Assembly (NCBI GenBank): GCA_015487985.1
Contig: WFOP01000066.1
Location: 1-11,919, forward strand
Source of the DNA: Hyphomicrobiales bacterium
GTDB lineage: Bacteria; Pseudomonadota; Alphaproteobacteria; Rhizobiales; Devosiaceae
DNA: 11,919 nucleotides
Direction of reading: 5' to 3'
The notes beneath the pieces were generated by a model, which had not been told where the DNA came from, ran no database searches, and saw only the letters and a program-made list of their open reading frames with translations. The translations under genes and the position numbers were made by a program. Of this stretch, positions 1 to 6,141 are shown in pieces; position 1 is the stretch's first letter, and each line of letters starts with the position of its first letter.

Positions 1-1005
1 AAGCGCGAAGGTAAACACAAGGGCGACGACCAGAACCGCGCCCTTGACGAAATCTTGCGTGTAATAGGGCGCGTTCATCATCGTGAGGCCCTGAAGCAGA
101 ATGCCGATAAACAATGCGCCGATAATCGTGCCGAAAACATTGGGTTTGGCGGCCCCCAAAACTGCAAATCCAATGAGTGCGGCGGCCACGGAATCAAGAA
201 GAAGATTATTCCCCGAGGCAATATCACCACGCCCCAGCCGTGCAGCAAGCAAAATGCCGCCAATGGATGCCAGCACCCCTGAAATCATATAGGCCAGCAC
301 CTTGTAACGTTTGACGTTGGTGCCCGCCAGTTCAGCAGCGCGCTCGTTGGAGCCGATTGCATACATCAGTCGCCCGTGGCGCGTCAGTTCCATGAAAACC
401 CACACAAGCAGGCCAATAACCAACAACACCACCACCGAAACCGGGATGAGATTGTCGATAAAAAAATCGAATTTGTGGCGGCCAAGGTAAAGAAAGCCGG
501 GGGAGAATACCCCTTCGGTCACGCGACCGTCCGGCATCACCATACCGGTGGAAATAGAGCGCCCTTCCGTGGGGATGCGTTGCAAACCCACCAGCAGAAA
601 CATCATGCCAAGGGTTGCCAACAGATCCGGCACCTTCATTTTAACGATCAGCAACCCGTTCACCAGCCCGACCATGGCCCCCATTATCAGGCAAAAAATC
701 ACCGCCCATGCCGCACTCATCTCCCACACCACCATCACATAAGAAGACAGCATCAGCGCAGAGGTGGCGGTGGAGCCAATGGAAAGATCAAATCCATCCA
801 CAACGAGTGTGGCGGTAACTCCAAGGGCCAGAATTCCCGTGATTGCCACGGACTGAAAAATAAATACGGCGCTGAACGGGGTGGCAAAATTCTCCGTAGC
901 CAAACTGAAGAAAATCAGCATCGCGGCCATCAGGGCCAGAAATCCGTACTTGATCGCCAGTTCCATCAGCGTCAATCGCGCTCTTTTTTTAACTTCACCC
1001 TGCAT
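1..1005 (-). CDS. RbsC-type ABC sugar importer permease (3' end cut off)
   Basis: This is the inner-membrane permease of a CUT2/ribose-type ABC importer, working with the ATPase encoded just upstream. I read 335 residues from an ATG at 1003-1005 to the window edge with no stop. E. coli RbsC has about 320 residues, so only a short C-terminal tail is probably missing. The protein is very hydrophobic, with roughly eight to ten membrane segments. Family motifs are visible: GFDLSIGS at residues 71-78 (GIDLSVGS-like), the cytoplasmic coupling loop GSNERAAELAGTNVKRYK at 218-235, DSVAAALIG at 271-279, and a final helix after PYYTQDFVKGA. Its start overlaps the ATPase stop by 11 bases, so translation is probably coupled; I see no strong ribosome-binding site of its own. 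Specificity cannot be read from the permease; MTR or 5-deoxyribose is inferred from the divergent mtnKA genes. The substrate-binding protein is not in the window and may lie to the left. Confidence 0.92.
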   Translation of the reverse strand, partial: MQGEVKKRARLTLMELAIKYGFLALMAAMLIFFSLATENFATPFSAVFIFQSVAITGILALGVTATLVVDGFDLSIGSTATSALMLSSYVMVVWEMSAAWAVIFCLIMGAMVGLVNGLLIVKMKVPDLLATLGMMFLLVGLQRIPTEGRSISTGMVMPDGRVTEGVFSPGFLYLGRHKFDFFIDNLIPVSVVVLLVIGLLVWVFMELTRHGRLMYAIGSNERAAELAGTNVKRYKVLAYMISGVLASIGGILLAARLGRGDIASGNNLLLDSVAAALIGFAVLGAAKPNVFGTIIGALFIGILLQGLTMMNAPYYTQDFVKGAVLVVALVFTFAL

Positions 1006-2509
1006 TTAACTGTCTACTTTCACCGGCACCGGCCACCTGGGCCAGAACCATGTTCAAATTCAGGTTTTCATTTCTGTGTTCGCCCTTGATGGTGTGATCC
1101 ACCATCACCACGATCCGGTCTGCAATTTCCACCGCTTCATCCATTTCTGCCACCATTACAACTGTTGCCCGCCCCCTGGCAGTTTCCCGGATTTTGCTGC
1201 CAATGTCGCGCCTTGCCTGTATATCCACCCCCTGAAACGGTTCATCCAGCACCAGCAGATTGGCGGCTTCCGCCATCCAGCGCCCTACCATCACCTTTTG
1301 CTGGTTTCCCCCGGAAAGAGAACTGATATCATCCGTTTCATGCTGGCAGACAATCCCCAACTCATCCACCATCCGGCGTGTGGTTCTGGCTTCGCTTTGC
1401 GGATTCAGGAAACCGGACCAGGCATGTCTGCGGGTAAAAGGCAATGTAATATTTTTTGTAATATCAAACCCTTGAACGACCGCATTGCTGGCACGATCCT
1501 TTGGTGTCCGAAAGACCCCTGCCCTGATTGCGGCTGCCTGATTGGGCGGGTCATAGGGGGCGCCCCTCAACAACATCCGACCGGCCGCAGGTCGTTTTTG
1601 TCCATAAAGAACATCGGCCAGTTCTGATTTTCCGCTCCCCACCAGGCCGGTGACGGCCACAACCTCCCCGTCACAAAGGTCCAGTGAAAACGGCTCGCTA
1701 TCGTTCGTCAACGCCAGTTCCTGAAGTTGCAGAACAGGGGCACCGGCGGGGGGAATATCAATTTTCATTTCACTAATCGCGCGACCCAGCATTGCTTTTA
1801 CCGCCCCCTCATAATCCAGCGGGGCCTCTTCAAAAACACCGGAAATCCTGCCATCGCGCATGGAGACAATGCGATCGGCAATTCGCTTGATATCGGAACT
1901 GCGATGGGAAATATAAAGGATTGCCACCCCCTGATCCCGCAGGCGGTCAATCAAATCAAACAACCGACCCGCTTCCTTGGCGCTCAATGAAGAAGTCGGT
2001 TCATCCAGAATCAGCAACTTGGGTTCATGGGCCATGGCGCGGGCGATTGCCACCAGTTGGCGATCTGCCAGCCCCAGTTCCCCCACCATGCGACGCACAT
2101 CGACATCAAGTCCGATGGTGGCGGCCAGTTCACGCGCCTGCCCTCGTATTTTTTTCATATTCATAAAAAACCCGCGCCCATGGGCGAATTCATCCAGCAT
2201 CAGGTTGCTGGCCACATCCAGATCCGGCACAACGCCGTCATTGATATTCTGATGCACTGTCACCACACCGGCGCGAATCGCCTGTGCGGGGGAATCGGGC
2301 CTGAATGGTGATCCATAAAGACTTATCTGGCCCCCGTTGGCCTGATGCACTCCGCACAATATCTTTACCAGCGTGGATTTTCCGGCGCCATTGGCCCCCA
2401 TCAGGGCGGTCACCTGCCCCCTGGGCAATTCAAGGTCAATGCCGCGCAGCACATTATTGGCACCGAACGCCTTTGTGAGCCCCTGAATTTTGACAGCCTT
2501 GTCCTGCAC
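995..2509 (-). CDS. RbsA-type double ATPase of ABC sugar importer
   Basis: This is the cytoplasmic energising subunit of a ribose/CUT2-type importer. Its 504 residues hold two fused nucleotide-binding domains, the usual RbsA/MglA/XylG length and layout. Domain 1 has Walker A GANGAGKST (38-46), Walker B LLILDEP (165-171) and switch His202, but its signature is degenerate (LGLADRQ, 145-151). Domain 2 has Walker A GLVGSGKSE (288-296), a canonical signature LSGGNQQ (398-404) and Walker B LLVLDEP (418-424). As in RbsA relatives, domain 2 lacks a switch histidine (VAEMDEA). The start is GTG at 2507-2509: a GGAGGG site (2514-2519) lies four bases upstream, and an in-frame TAA follows further upstream, so no longer start exists. 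It is the first gene of a leftward operon with the permease and diverges from mtnK. Substrate assignment is by context only. Confidence 0.95.
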   Translation of the reverse strand: MQDKAVKIQGLTKAFGANNVLRGIDLELPRGQVTALMGANGAGKSTLVKILCGVHQANGGQISLYGSPFRPDSPAQAIRAGVVTVHQNINDGVVPDLDVASNLMLDEFAHGRGFFMNMKKIRGQARELAATIGLDVDVRRMVGELGLADRQLVAIARAMAHEPKLLILDEPTSSLSAKEAGRLFDLIDRLRDQGVAILYISHRSSDIKRIADRIVSMRDGRISGVFEEAPLDYEGAVKAMLGRAISEMKIDIPPAGAPVLQLQELALTNDSEPFSLDLCDGEVVAVTGLVGSGKSELADVLYGQKRPAAGRMLLRGAPYDPPNQAAAIRAGVFRTPKDRASNAVVQGFDITKNITLPFTRRHAWSGFLNPQSEARTTRRMVDELGIVCQHETDDISSLSGGNQQKVMVGRWMAEAANLLVLDEPFQGVDIQARRDIGSKIRETARGRATVVMVAEMDEAVEIADRIVVMVDHTIKGEHRNENLNLNMVLAQVAGAGESRQLNAG

Positions 2510-2552
2510 GTTTCCCTCCGGTTAAAACAGACTAACGAGACAAACTGTCCTT

Positions 2553-2570
2553 TGTCAACAATTATTGACA
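2553..2570. promoter_or_regulatory. Candidate operator and back-to-back -35 boxes between importer and mtnK
   Basis: The sequence TGTCAA-CAATTA-TTGACA is an 18-base near-perfect palindrome with one mismatched pair in the spacer. It lies in the 103-base divergent gap. Each arm, read outward, is also a consensus -35 box (TTGACA). On the + strand it is followed 17 bases later by a weak -10 (AAGATT, 2588-2593). On the - strand a weak TAGTCT lies about 18 bases downstream of the arm. A further direct half-site TTTGACT follows at 2571-2577. Related half-sites occur upstream of the SorC regulator and aldolase genes, so I infer a SorC-type operator covering both divergent promoters. The palindrome is seen; its role is inferred. 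Confidence 0.5.
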
Positions 2571-2602
2571 TTTGACTGTTATTGGCCAAGATTAGAAAAA
2601 AC

Positions 2603-2607
2603 GGAGG
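2603..2607 (+). promoter_or_regulatory. Ribosome-binding site that fixes the mtnK start
   Basis: GGAGG sits five bases before ATG 2613-2615. A longer in-frame reading could begin at TTG 2565, but that codon lies inside the palindrome and has no Shine-Dalgarno sequence, so the ATG is preferred. Confidence 0.8.
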
Positions 2608-2612
2608 ATGAA

Positions 2613-3869
2613 ATGGCGTTAAAATCTGATAACTACCGACCATTGACGGTTGAATCACTGCCGGAACGTCTTGGGAAAGTCGATGCGATTACTACCCTTC
2701 TGGGGGTCGATACAGGCACATGGGATTGCAAGGAGGTCGGGGACGGCAATCTCAACCTTGTCTTTATTGTCACCAGCGGGCGCGGGGCAATTATCGTCAA
2801 ACAGGCCCTGCCCTATGTGCGCCTGGTGGGGGATAGCTGGCCCCTGCCTCTCAAACGCGCGTTTTTTGAATATCACGCCCTGATCCGTCAGGCGGAACGG
2901 GCGCCGGGGATGGTGCCTGAGATTTATCATTTTGATGAAGAACAGGCGATTATTGCCATGGAGTTCTTTACTCCACACATCATCCTGCGGCACAAATTGA
3001 TGGCTCAGGAAAGGGTAAAAGGACTTGGGGAGGCCCTTGGCACCTTCCTTGCCCGCACACTTTTTCTCGGCTCGGATCTTTCAATGGATACCGCCAAAAG
3101 AAAACATGATGTGGCGCTGTTTGTTGAATCGGTTGAATTGAATGACATCACCGAAACGCTCATATTCAGCGATCCATATTTTGATGCCGAGCGCAATCAC
3201 CACACGCCGGGACTGGACCCGATTGTGGCGCGGTTGCGCGCTGATGTGGACCTCAAAGTAGAAGCGCATCACCTCAAGGCCAAATTTGCCAACAATGCCG
3301 AAACCATGTTGCACGGGGACTTCCACACCGGCTCTGTGATGGTAACCGAAAACGATACAAAAATCATTGATCCTGAATTCGTGCTGTATGGTCCCATGGG
3401 GTTTGATGTGGGCATGCTGCTGGGGAATTTCTGGATGGCCTATTTCGCCCAACCCGGGCACGGCAACAATGCTGACTATCAGGCATGGATTCTTGAAACC
3501 ATTGCCCGCATCTGGAATACGTTCGTCGCTGAGTTCAGCCATCTCTGGCGCACCGGGCGCACCGGCATCCTGTATGAAGAGGCCTTGTTCAAAGACCAGC
3601 AACTGGGTCTCGAACAGGCGTTGGGTCATCGTCTTTGTGCCATCTGGGAAGATGCGCTGGGTTTTGCCGGCGTCGAGATGATCCGGCGAACCCTCAGCCT
3701 TGCCCATATCGCTGAAAATGACATGATTGAAGACGAAGTCCTGCGCGCGCAATGCGAGGCGCGAGGTTTGGAACTCGGGCGGTTTCTTGTCGTCAATCGT
3801 GCCCGAATGGGGGACATTTCCCAGGTCAATGATCTGGCGCAACAAATCAACAAAGGGGCAACGTCATGA
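2613..3869 (+). CDS. mtnK: S-methyl-5-thioribose kinase
   Basis: This cytoplasmic enzyme phosphorylates 5-methylthioribose at C1 with ATP, giving methylthioribose 1-phosphate. MtnK-like kinases can also take 5-deoxyribose. The product has 418 residues, slightly longer than the roughly 400 of characterised MtnK. It has the aminoglycoside-phosphotransferase-like kinase fold: a glycine-rich nucleotide loop DGNLNLV (44-50), the conserved lysine in IVKQ (61-64), the catalytic loop HGDFHTG (234-240, Asp236) and the metal-binding IDPEF (252-256) followed by YGPMGFDVG, which is diagnostic for MtnK rather than other members of the superfamily. The stop overlaps the mtnA start in ATGA, so the two are co-translated. 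It diverges from a sugar importer, which suggests that MTR or a relative arrives from outside the cell rather than only from internal nucleosidase action. In-vivo substrate preference is not decidable here. Confidence 0.95.
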   Translation: MALKSDNYRPLTVESLPERLGKVDAITTLLGVDTGTWDCKEVGDGNLNLVFIVTSGRGAIIVKQALPYVRLVGDSWPLPLKRAFFEYHALIRQAERAPGMVPEIYHFDEEQAIIAMEFFTPHIILRHKLMAQERVKGLGEALGTFLARTLFLGSDLSMDTAKRKHDVALFVESVELNDITETLIFSDPYFDAERNHHTPGLDPIVARLRADVDLKVEAHHLKAKFANNAETMLHGDFHTGSVMVTENDTKIIDPEFVLYGPMGFDVGMLLGNFWMAYFAQPGHGNNADYQAWILETIARIWNTFVAEFSHLWRTGRTGILYEEALFKDQQLGLEQALGHRLCAIWEDALGFAGVEMIRRTLSLAHIAENDMIEDEVLRAQCEARGLELGRFLVVNRARMGDISQVNDLAQQINKGATS

Positions 3870-4966
3870 AAGTAGACGGCAAGCATTACCGTTCGATCTG
3901 GTTCAACCGGCAAACCGGCACAACTCAAATTATTGACCAGCGCTGGCTGCCCCACGATTTTGTTGTGGTCGATCTTGAGAGCCGCGCTGACTTTGCCGCT
4001 TCAATTTCCGACATGCTGGTGCGTGGTGCACCGCTGATCGGGGCCACCGCCGCTTTTGCCATGGCTGCCGAAATGAAACGGGACCCCTCAGATGCCAATC
4101 TTGATGCGGCGTGGGAGGAATTGCACGAAACCCGCCCCACAGCCATTAATCTGCGCTGGGCATTGAATGAAATGCGCGACCTGCTGCGCCCCCTTCAAGA
4201 ATCCGAACGCGCACAAGCTGCCCACAAACGGGCGCTGGAAATAAGCGAAGAAGATGTTGAAACCAACCGTATGATCGGTGTACACGGGTTGGAAATCATC
4301 CGCAGGATTGCCGCTGAGAAAAAACCCGGGGAGGTTGTAAACATTCTCACCCATTGCAATGCGGGCTGGCTGGCAACGGTGGATTGGGGCACCGCCACCT
4401 CCCCCATGTATCACGCTCAACTGGCGGGCATACCAATTCATATCTGGGTTGATGAAACCCGCCCCCGCAATCAGGGGGCGCTTCTGACAAGCTGGGAAAT
4501 GAACAGCCACGATATCCCGCACCATCTGATTGTTGATAATGCCGGGGGCCACCTGATGCAAAAGGGGCAGGTTGATCTGGTGATTGTGGGCACCGACCGC
4601 ACCACGGCCCATGGCGATGTATGCAATAAAATCGGCACTTATCTCAAGGCGCTGGCTGCCCACGACAACGATGTGCCATTCTATGTCGCCCTGCCCTCCC
4701 CCACCATTGACTGGACGGTGAAAGACGGGCTGAGGGAAATCCCCATTGAGGAGCGTGATGACAATGAGGTTACCCATGTGCAGGGCAAGCTGGCGGACGG
4801 CAGCGTTACTTCCGTGCAGATAAGCCCGGATGGGACACCGGGGGGCAATCCCGCTTTTGATGTGACGCCGCGCCGCCTTATTACAGGGCTGATTACCGAG
4901 CGGGGGGTCTGCGAGGCTTCGCCTGAAGGGTTGGCCGCAATGTTCCCCGAACACGTTATCAGATGA
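3866..4966 (+). CDS. mtnA: S-methyl-5-thioribose-1-phosphate isomerase
   Basis: This enzyme converts the aldose methylthioribose 1-phosphate to the ketose methylthioribulose 1-phosphate, the step before aldol cleavage; 5-deoxyribose 1-phosphate is an alternative substrate in related pathways. The 366 residues match the family length. MtnA/eIF2B-like motifs are present: RGAPLIG (53-59), [10 protein letters not shown] with the likely catalytic Cys164, ETRPRNQG (197-204), the catalytic Asp244 in [14 protein letters not shown] (250-259) and NPAFDVTP (328-335). In the usual ANGDVANKIGTY stretch it reads [12 protein letters not shown], so a histidine replaces the common asparagine. The start overlaps the mtnK stop by four bases. 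No convincing terminator follows before the convergent regulator gene. The related eIF2B alpha-type or ribose-1,5-bisphosphate isomerase families are less likely given the motifs and mtnK linkage. Confidence 0.95.
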   Translation: MKVDGKHYRSIWFNRQTGTTQIIDQRWLPHDFVVVDLESRADFAASISDMLVRGAPLIGATAAFAMAAEMKRDPSDANLDAAWEELHETRPTAINLRWALNEMRDLLRPLQESERAQAAHKRALEISEEDVETNRMIGVHGLEIIRRIAAEKKPGEVVNILTHCNAGWLATVDWGTATSPMYHAQLAGIPIHIWVDETRPRNQGALLTSWEMNSHDIPHHLIVDNAGGHLMQKGQVDLVIVGTDRTTAHGDVCNKIGTYLKALAAHDNDVPFYVALPSPTIDWTVKDGLREIPIEERDDNEVTHVQGKLADGSVTSVQISPDGTPGGNPAFDVTPRRLITGLITERGVCEASPEGLAAMFPEHVIR

Positions 4967-5011
4967 CCGTGTAAACCCGTTGCCCGCCTGACATTCCCCT
5001 GTTTTGCATCA

Positions 5012-5069
5012 ACGACCTGTACCAAAAGCGATCCGTGCAAGGGCGGCCTGTGCCCAAAGCAACCTGTGC
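5012..5069. repeat. Degenerate 27-base direct repeat, period 31
   Basis: Bases 5012-5038 and 5043-5069 align at 20 of 27 positions, sharing the core CCTGT(A/G)CC(A/C)AAAGC. A further CCTGTGCC begins at 5063. It lies in the 112-base convergent gap between mtnA and the regulator gene, where no clear terminator hairpin is visible. Function is unknown; it may be a decayed duplication. Confidence 0.4.
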
Positions 5070-5078
5070 CATGGCATT

Positions 5079-6047
5079 TCAGCCCCCGGCCAACATGGCA
5101 CGGGCGGTTCCCGCACTGGTCACCACATGGGTGACATATCCCCCGGCGATGGCCGCCAGCATGGGTGTGACCTTGTCGTCTCCGTCAGAAACCAGCAATC
5201 CCATGTCCAGTCCCTGCAATTTTTCCAGCGTCACCCCGATCATGCGATCATCAAGCGGGCCGGGAATGGCCTTGCCGGCGGCATCGATGAAACGTCCGCA
5301 AAGCACGCCGGTGGCTCCCTGCCCCACATACCAGGCAAGATCCTGAGCGCTGGCCACACCGGAGCCGACAATATGACTGTCAGGATCACATGAACCGGCG
5401 GCAAAAATGGCTTTGTTACAGTGGCTTAGCGCCTCCAGTTGATTATGGATAATCGGTTCCTGACGCAAGCGCGCAGCAAGGGCGGGATCGCTCAATACGG
5501 CTGGGGCATGCAGATTGATACATTTCGCCCCGAGATTTTGCGCCATGTGGGCTGAGCAGATTTCTGCTGTAAAGCCATACGGCGTCGCCATGGAGCCAAC
5601 CAGTTGCGAGACGGTAATATCCTTTATGCACGTCTGATCCAGTGCTTCGGCCACTTCGTAAACCGTGCGCCCCCAAGCCACCCCCAGCCTGTCATCTGAT
5701 TCCAGAAGGCTTGGCAACCATTGTGCCGCGCCGCGTGCAACCCGAATAAGGGTATCTTCACCGGTTGAACCGTCGGGAACGACAAATGCCGCTTTCAAAC
5801 CGAAACGTTCGCGCAATTCTTCAGCAAGCCGGTGTCCGCTGAAAACCTCGGGGGCGAGACTGATCCGAATATACCCCATTTCCCGCGCTTCCTGCAGGTA
5901 GTTAACCACCGTGGCGCGCGACACATTCAGCCTTTTGGCAATTTCAGCCTGATTCAACCCGTCATGGTAGTACATCCACGCCGCCTCGATTACAACGCTC
6001 TCTCCGCTCACCTGTCCGGCGTTTCGCCTGCGGATCATACTGCCCAT
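5079..6047 (-). CDS. SorC/DeoR-family sugar-binding transcriptional regulator
   Basis: This is a DNA-binding regulator whose C-terminal domain resembles sugar-phosphate isomerases and binds a phosphorylated sugar effector. The 322 residues are typical for the SorC/LsrR/DeoR(Bsu) group. A helix-turn-helix lies at about residues 31-52 (LNQAEIAKRLNVSRATVVNY). The effector domain begins near residue 70 and carries the family pattern LGVAWGRTVYEVAEAL, CSAHMAQNLGA, SGVASAQDLAWYVGQGATGVLCGRFID and a C-terminal KVTPMLAAIAGGYVTHVVTS. The ATG start (6045-6047) has an AAAGGAG site five bases upstream. It diverges from the aldolase-dehydrogenase fusion and converges on mtnA, so its likely targets are its own promoter, the fusion gene and the importer/mtnK gap. 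A ketose 1-phosphate such as methylthioribulose 1-phosphate is a reasonable effector, but this is inference. Activator or repressor mode is not visible. Confidence 0.9.
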   Translation of the reverse strand: MGSMIRRRNAGQVSGESVVIEAAWMYYHDGLNQAEIAKRLNVSRATVVNYLQEAREMGYIRISLAPEVFSGHRLAEELRERFGLKAAFVVPDGSTGEDTLIRVARGAAQWLPSLLESDDRLGVAWGRTVYEVAEALDQTCIKDITVSQLVGSMATPYGFTAEICSAHMAQNLGAKCINLHAPAVLSDPALAARLRQEPIIHNQLEALSHCNKAIFAAGSCDPDSHIVGSGVASAQDLAWYVGQGATGVLCGRFIDAAGKAIPGPLDDRMIGVTLEKLQGLDMGLLVSDGDDKVTPMLAAIAGGYVTHVVTSAGTARAMLAGG

Positions 6048-6065
6048 GTCAACTCCTTTTGTTTA

Positions 6066-6094
6066 TTTGACACTAAGTACTGACTTTTGTCAAA
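6066..6094. promoter_or_regulatory. Candidate operator with overlapping face-to-face promoters
   Basis: TTTGACA (6066-6072) and TGTCAAA (6088-6094) form a perfect 7-base inverted repeat with a 15-base spacer, in the gap between the regulator and the aldolase fusion. On the + strand TTGACA (6067-6072) has a poor -10, TCAAAA, 17 bases on (6090-6095). On the - strand TTGACA (6093-6088) has TCAAAT 17 bases on (6070-6065). Each -35 thus overlaps the opposing -10, so the two promoters would exclude one another. A second possible + strand -10 is TAAAAT (6112-6117). The half-site matches that in the importer/mtnK gap. Confidence 0.45.
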
Positions 6095-6127
6095 AACTGT
6101 GCTTAAAGACATAAAATTTTCAAAACC

Positions 6128-6132
6128 GAGGG
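6128..6132 (+). promoter_or_regulatory. Ribosome-binding site of the aldolase fusion
   Basis: GAGGG lies nine bases before ATG 6142 but only three before the in-frame GTG 6136. Spacing therefore favours the ATG start. Confidence 0.55.
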
Positions 6133-6141
6133 TGTGTGGAT

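Noticed and set aside
376..1089. A 237-codon histidine-rich + strand reading frame
   Set aside because: It lies antisense to the permease, has a composition typical of a shadow frame (many His, Gln, Arg) and no recognisable domain; the - strand frame is a clear RbsC-type protein.
2565..2612. A 16-residue N-terminal extension of MtnK starting at TTG 2565
   Set aside because: The codon lies in the palindrome and lacks a Shine-Dalgarno sequence; ATG 2613 has GGAGG at the right distance.
2510..2612. Possible SAM (S-box-like) riboswitch upstream of mtnK, as seen for methionine salvage genes in some Firmicutes
   Set aside because: The leader is too short and shows no multi-helix fold or terminator; the gap is better explained by an operator and divergent promoters.
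3081..3845. A 254-codon - strand frame opposite mtnK
   Set aside because: Shadow of the mtnK coding sequence; no ribosome-binding site or family motif.
4088..4954. A 288-codon - strand frame opposite mtnA
   Set aside because: Antisense shadow of a gene with intact MtnA motifs.
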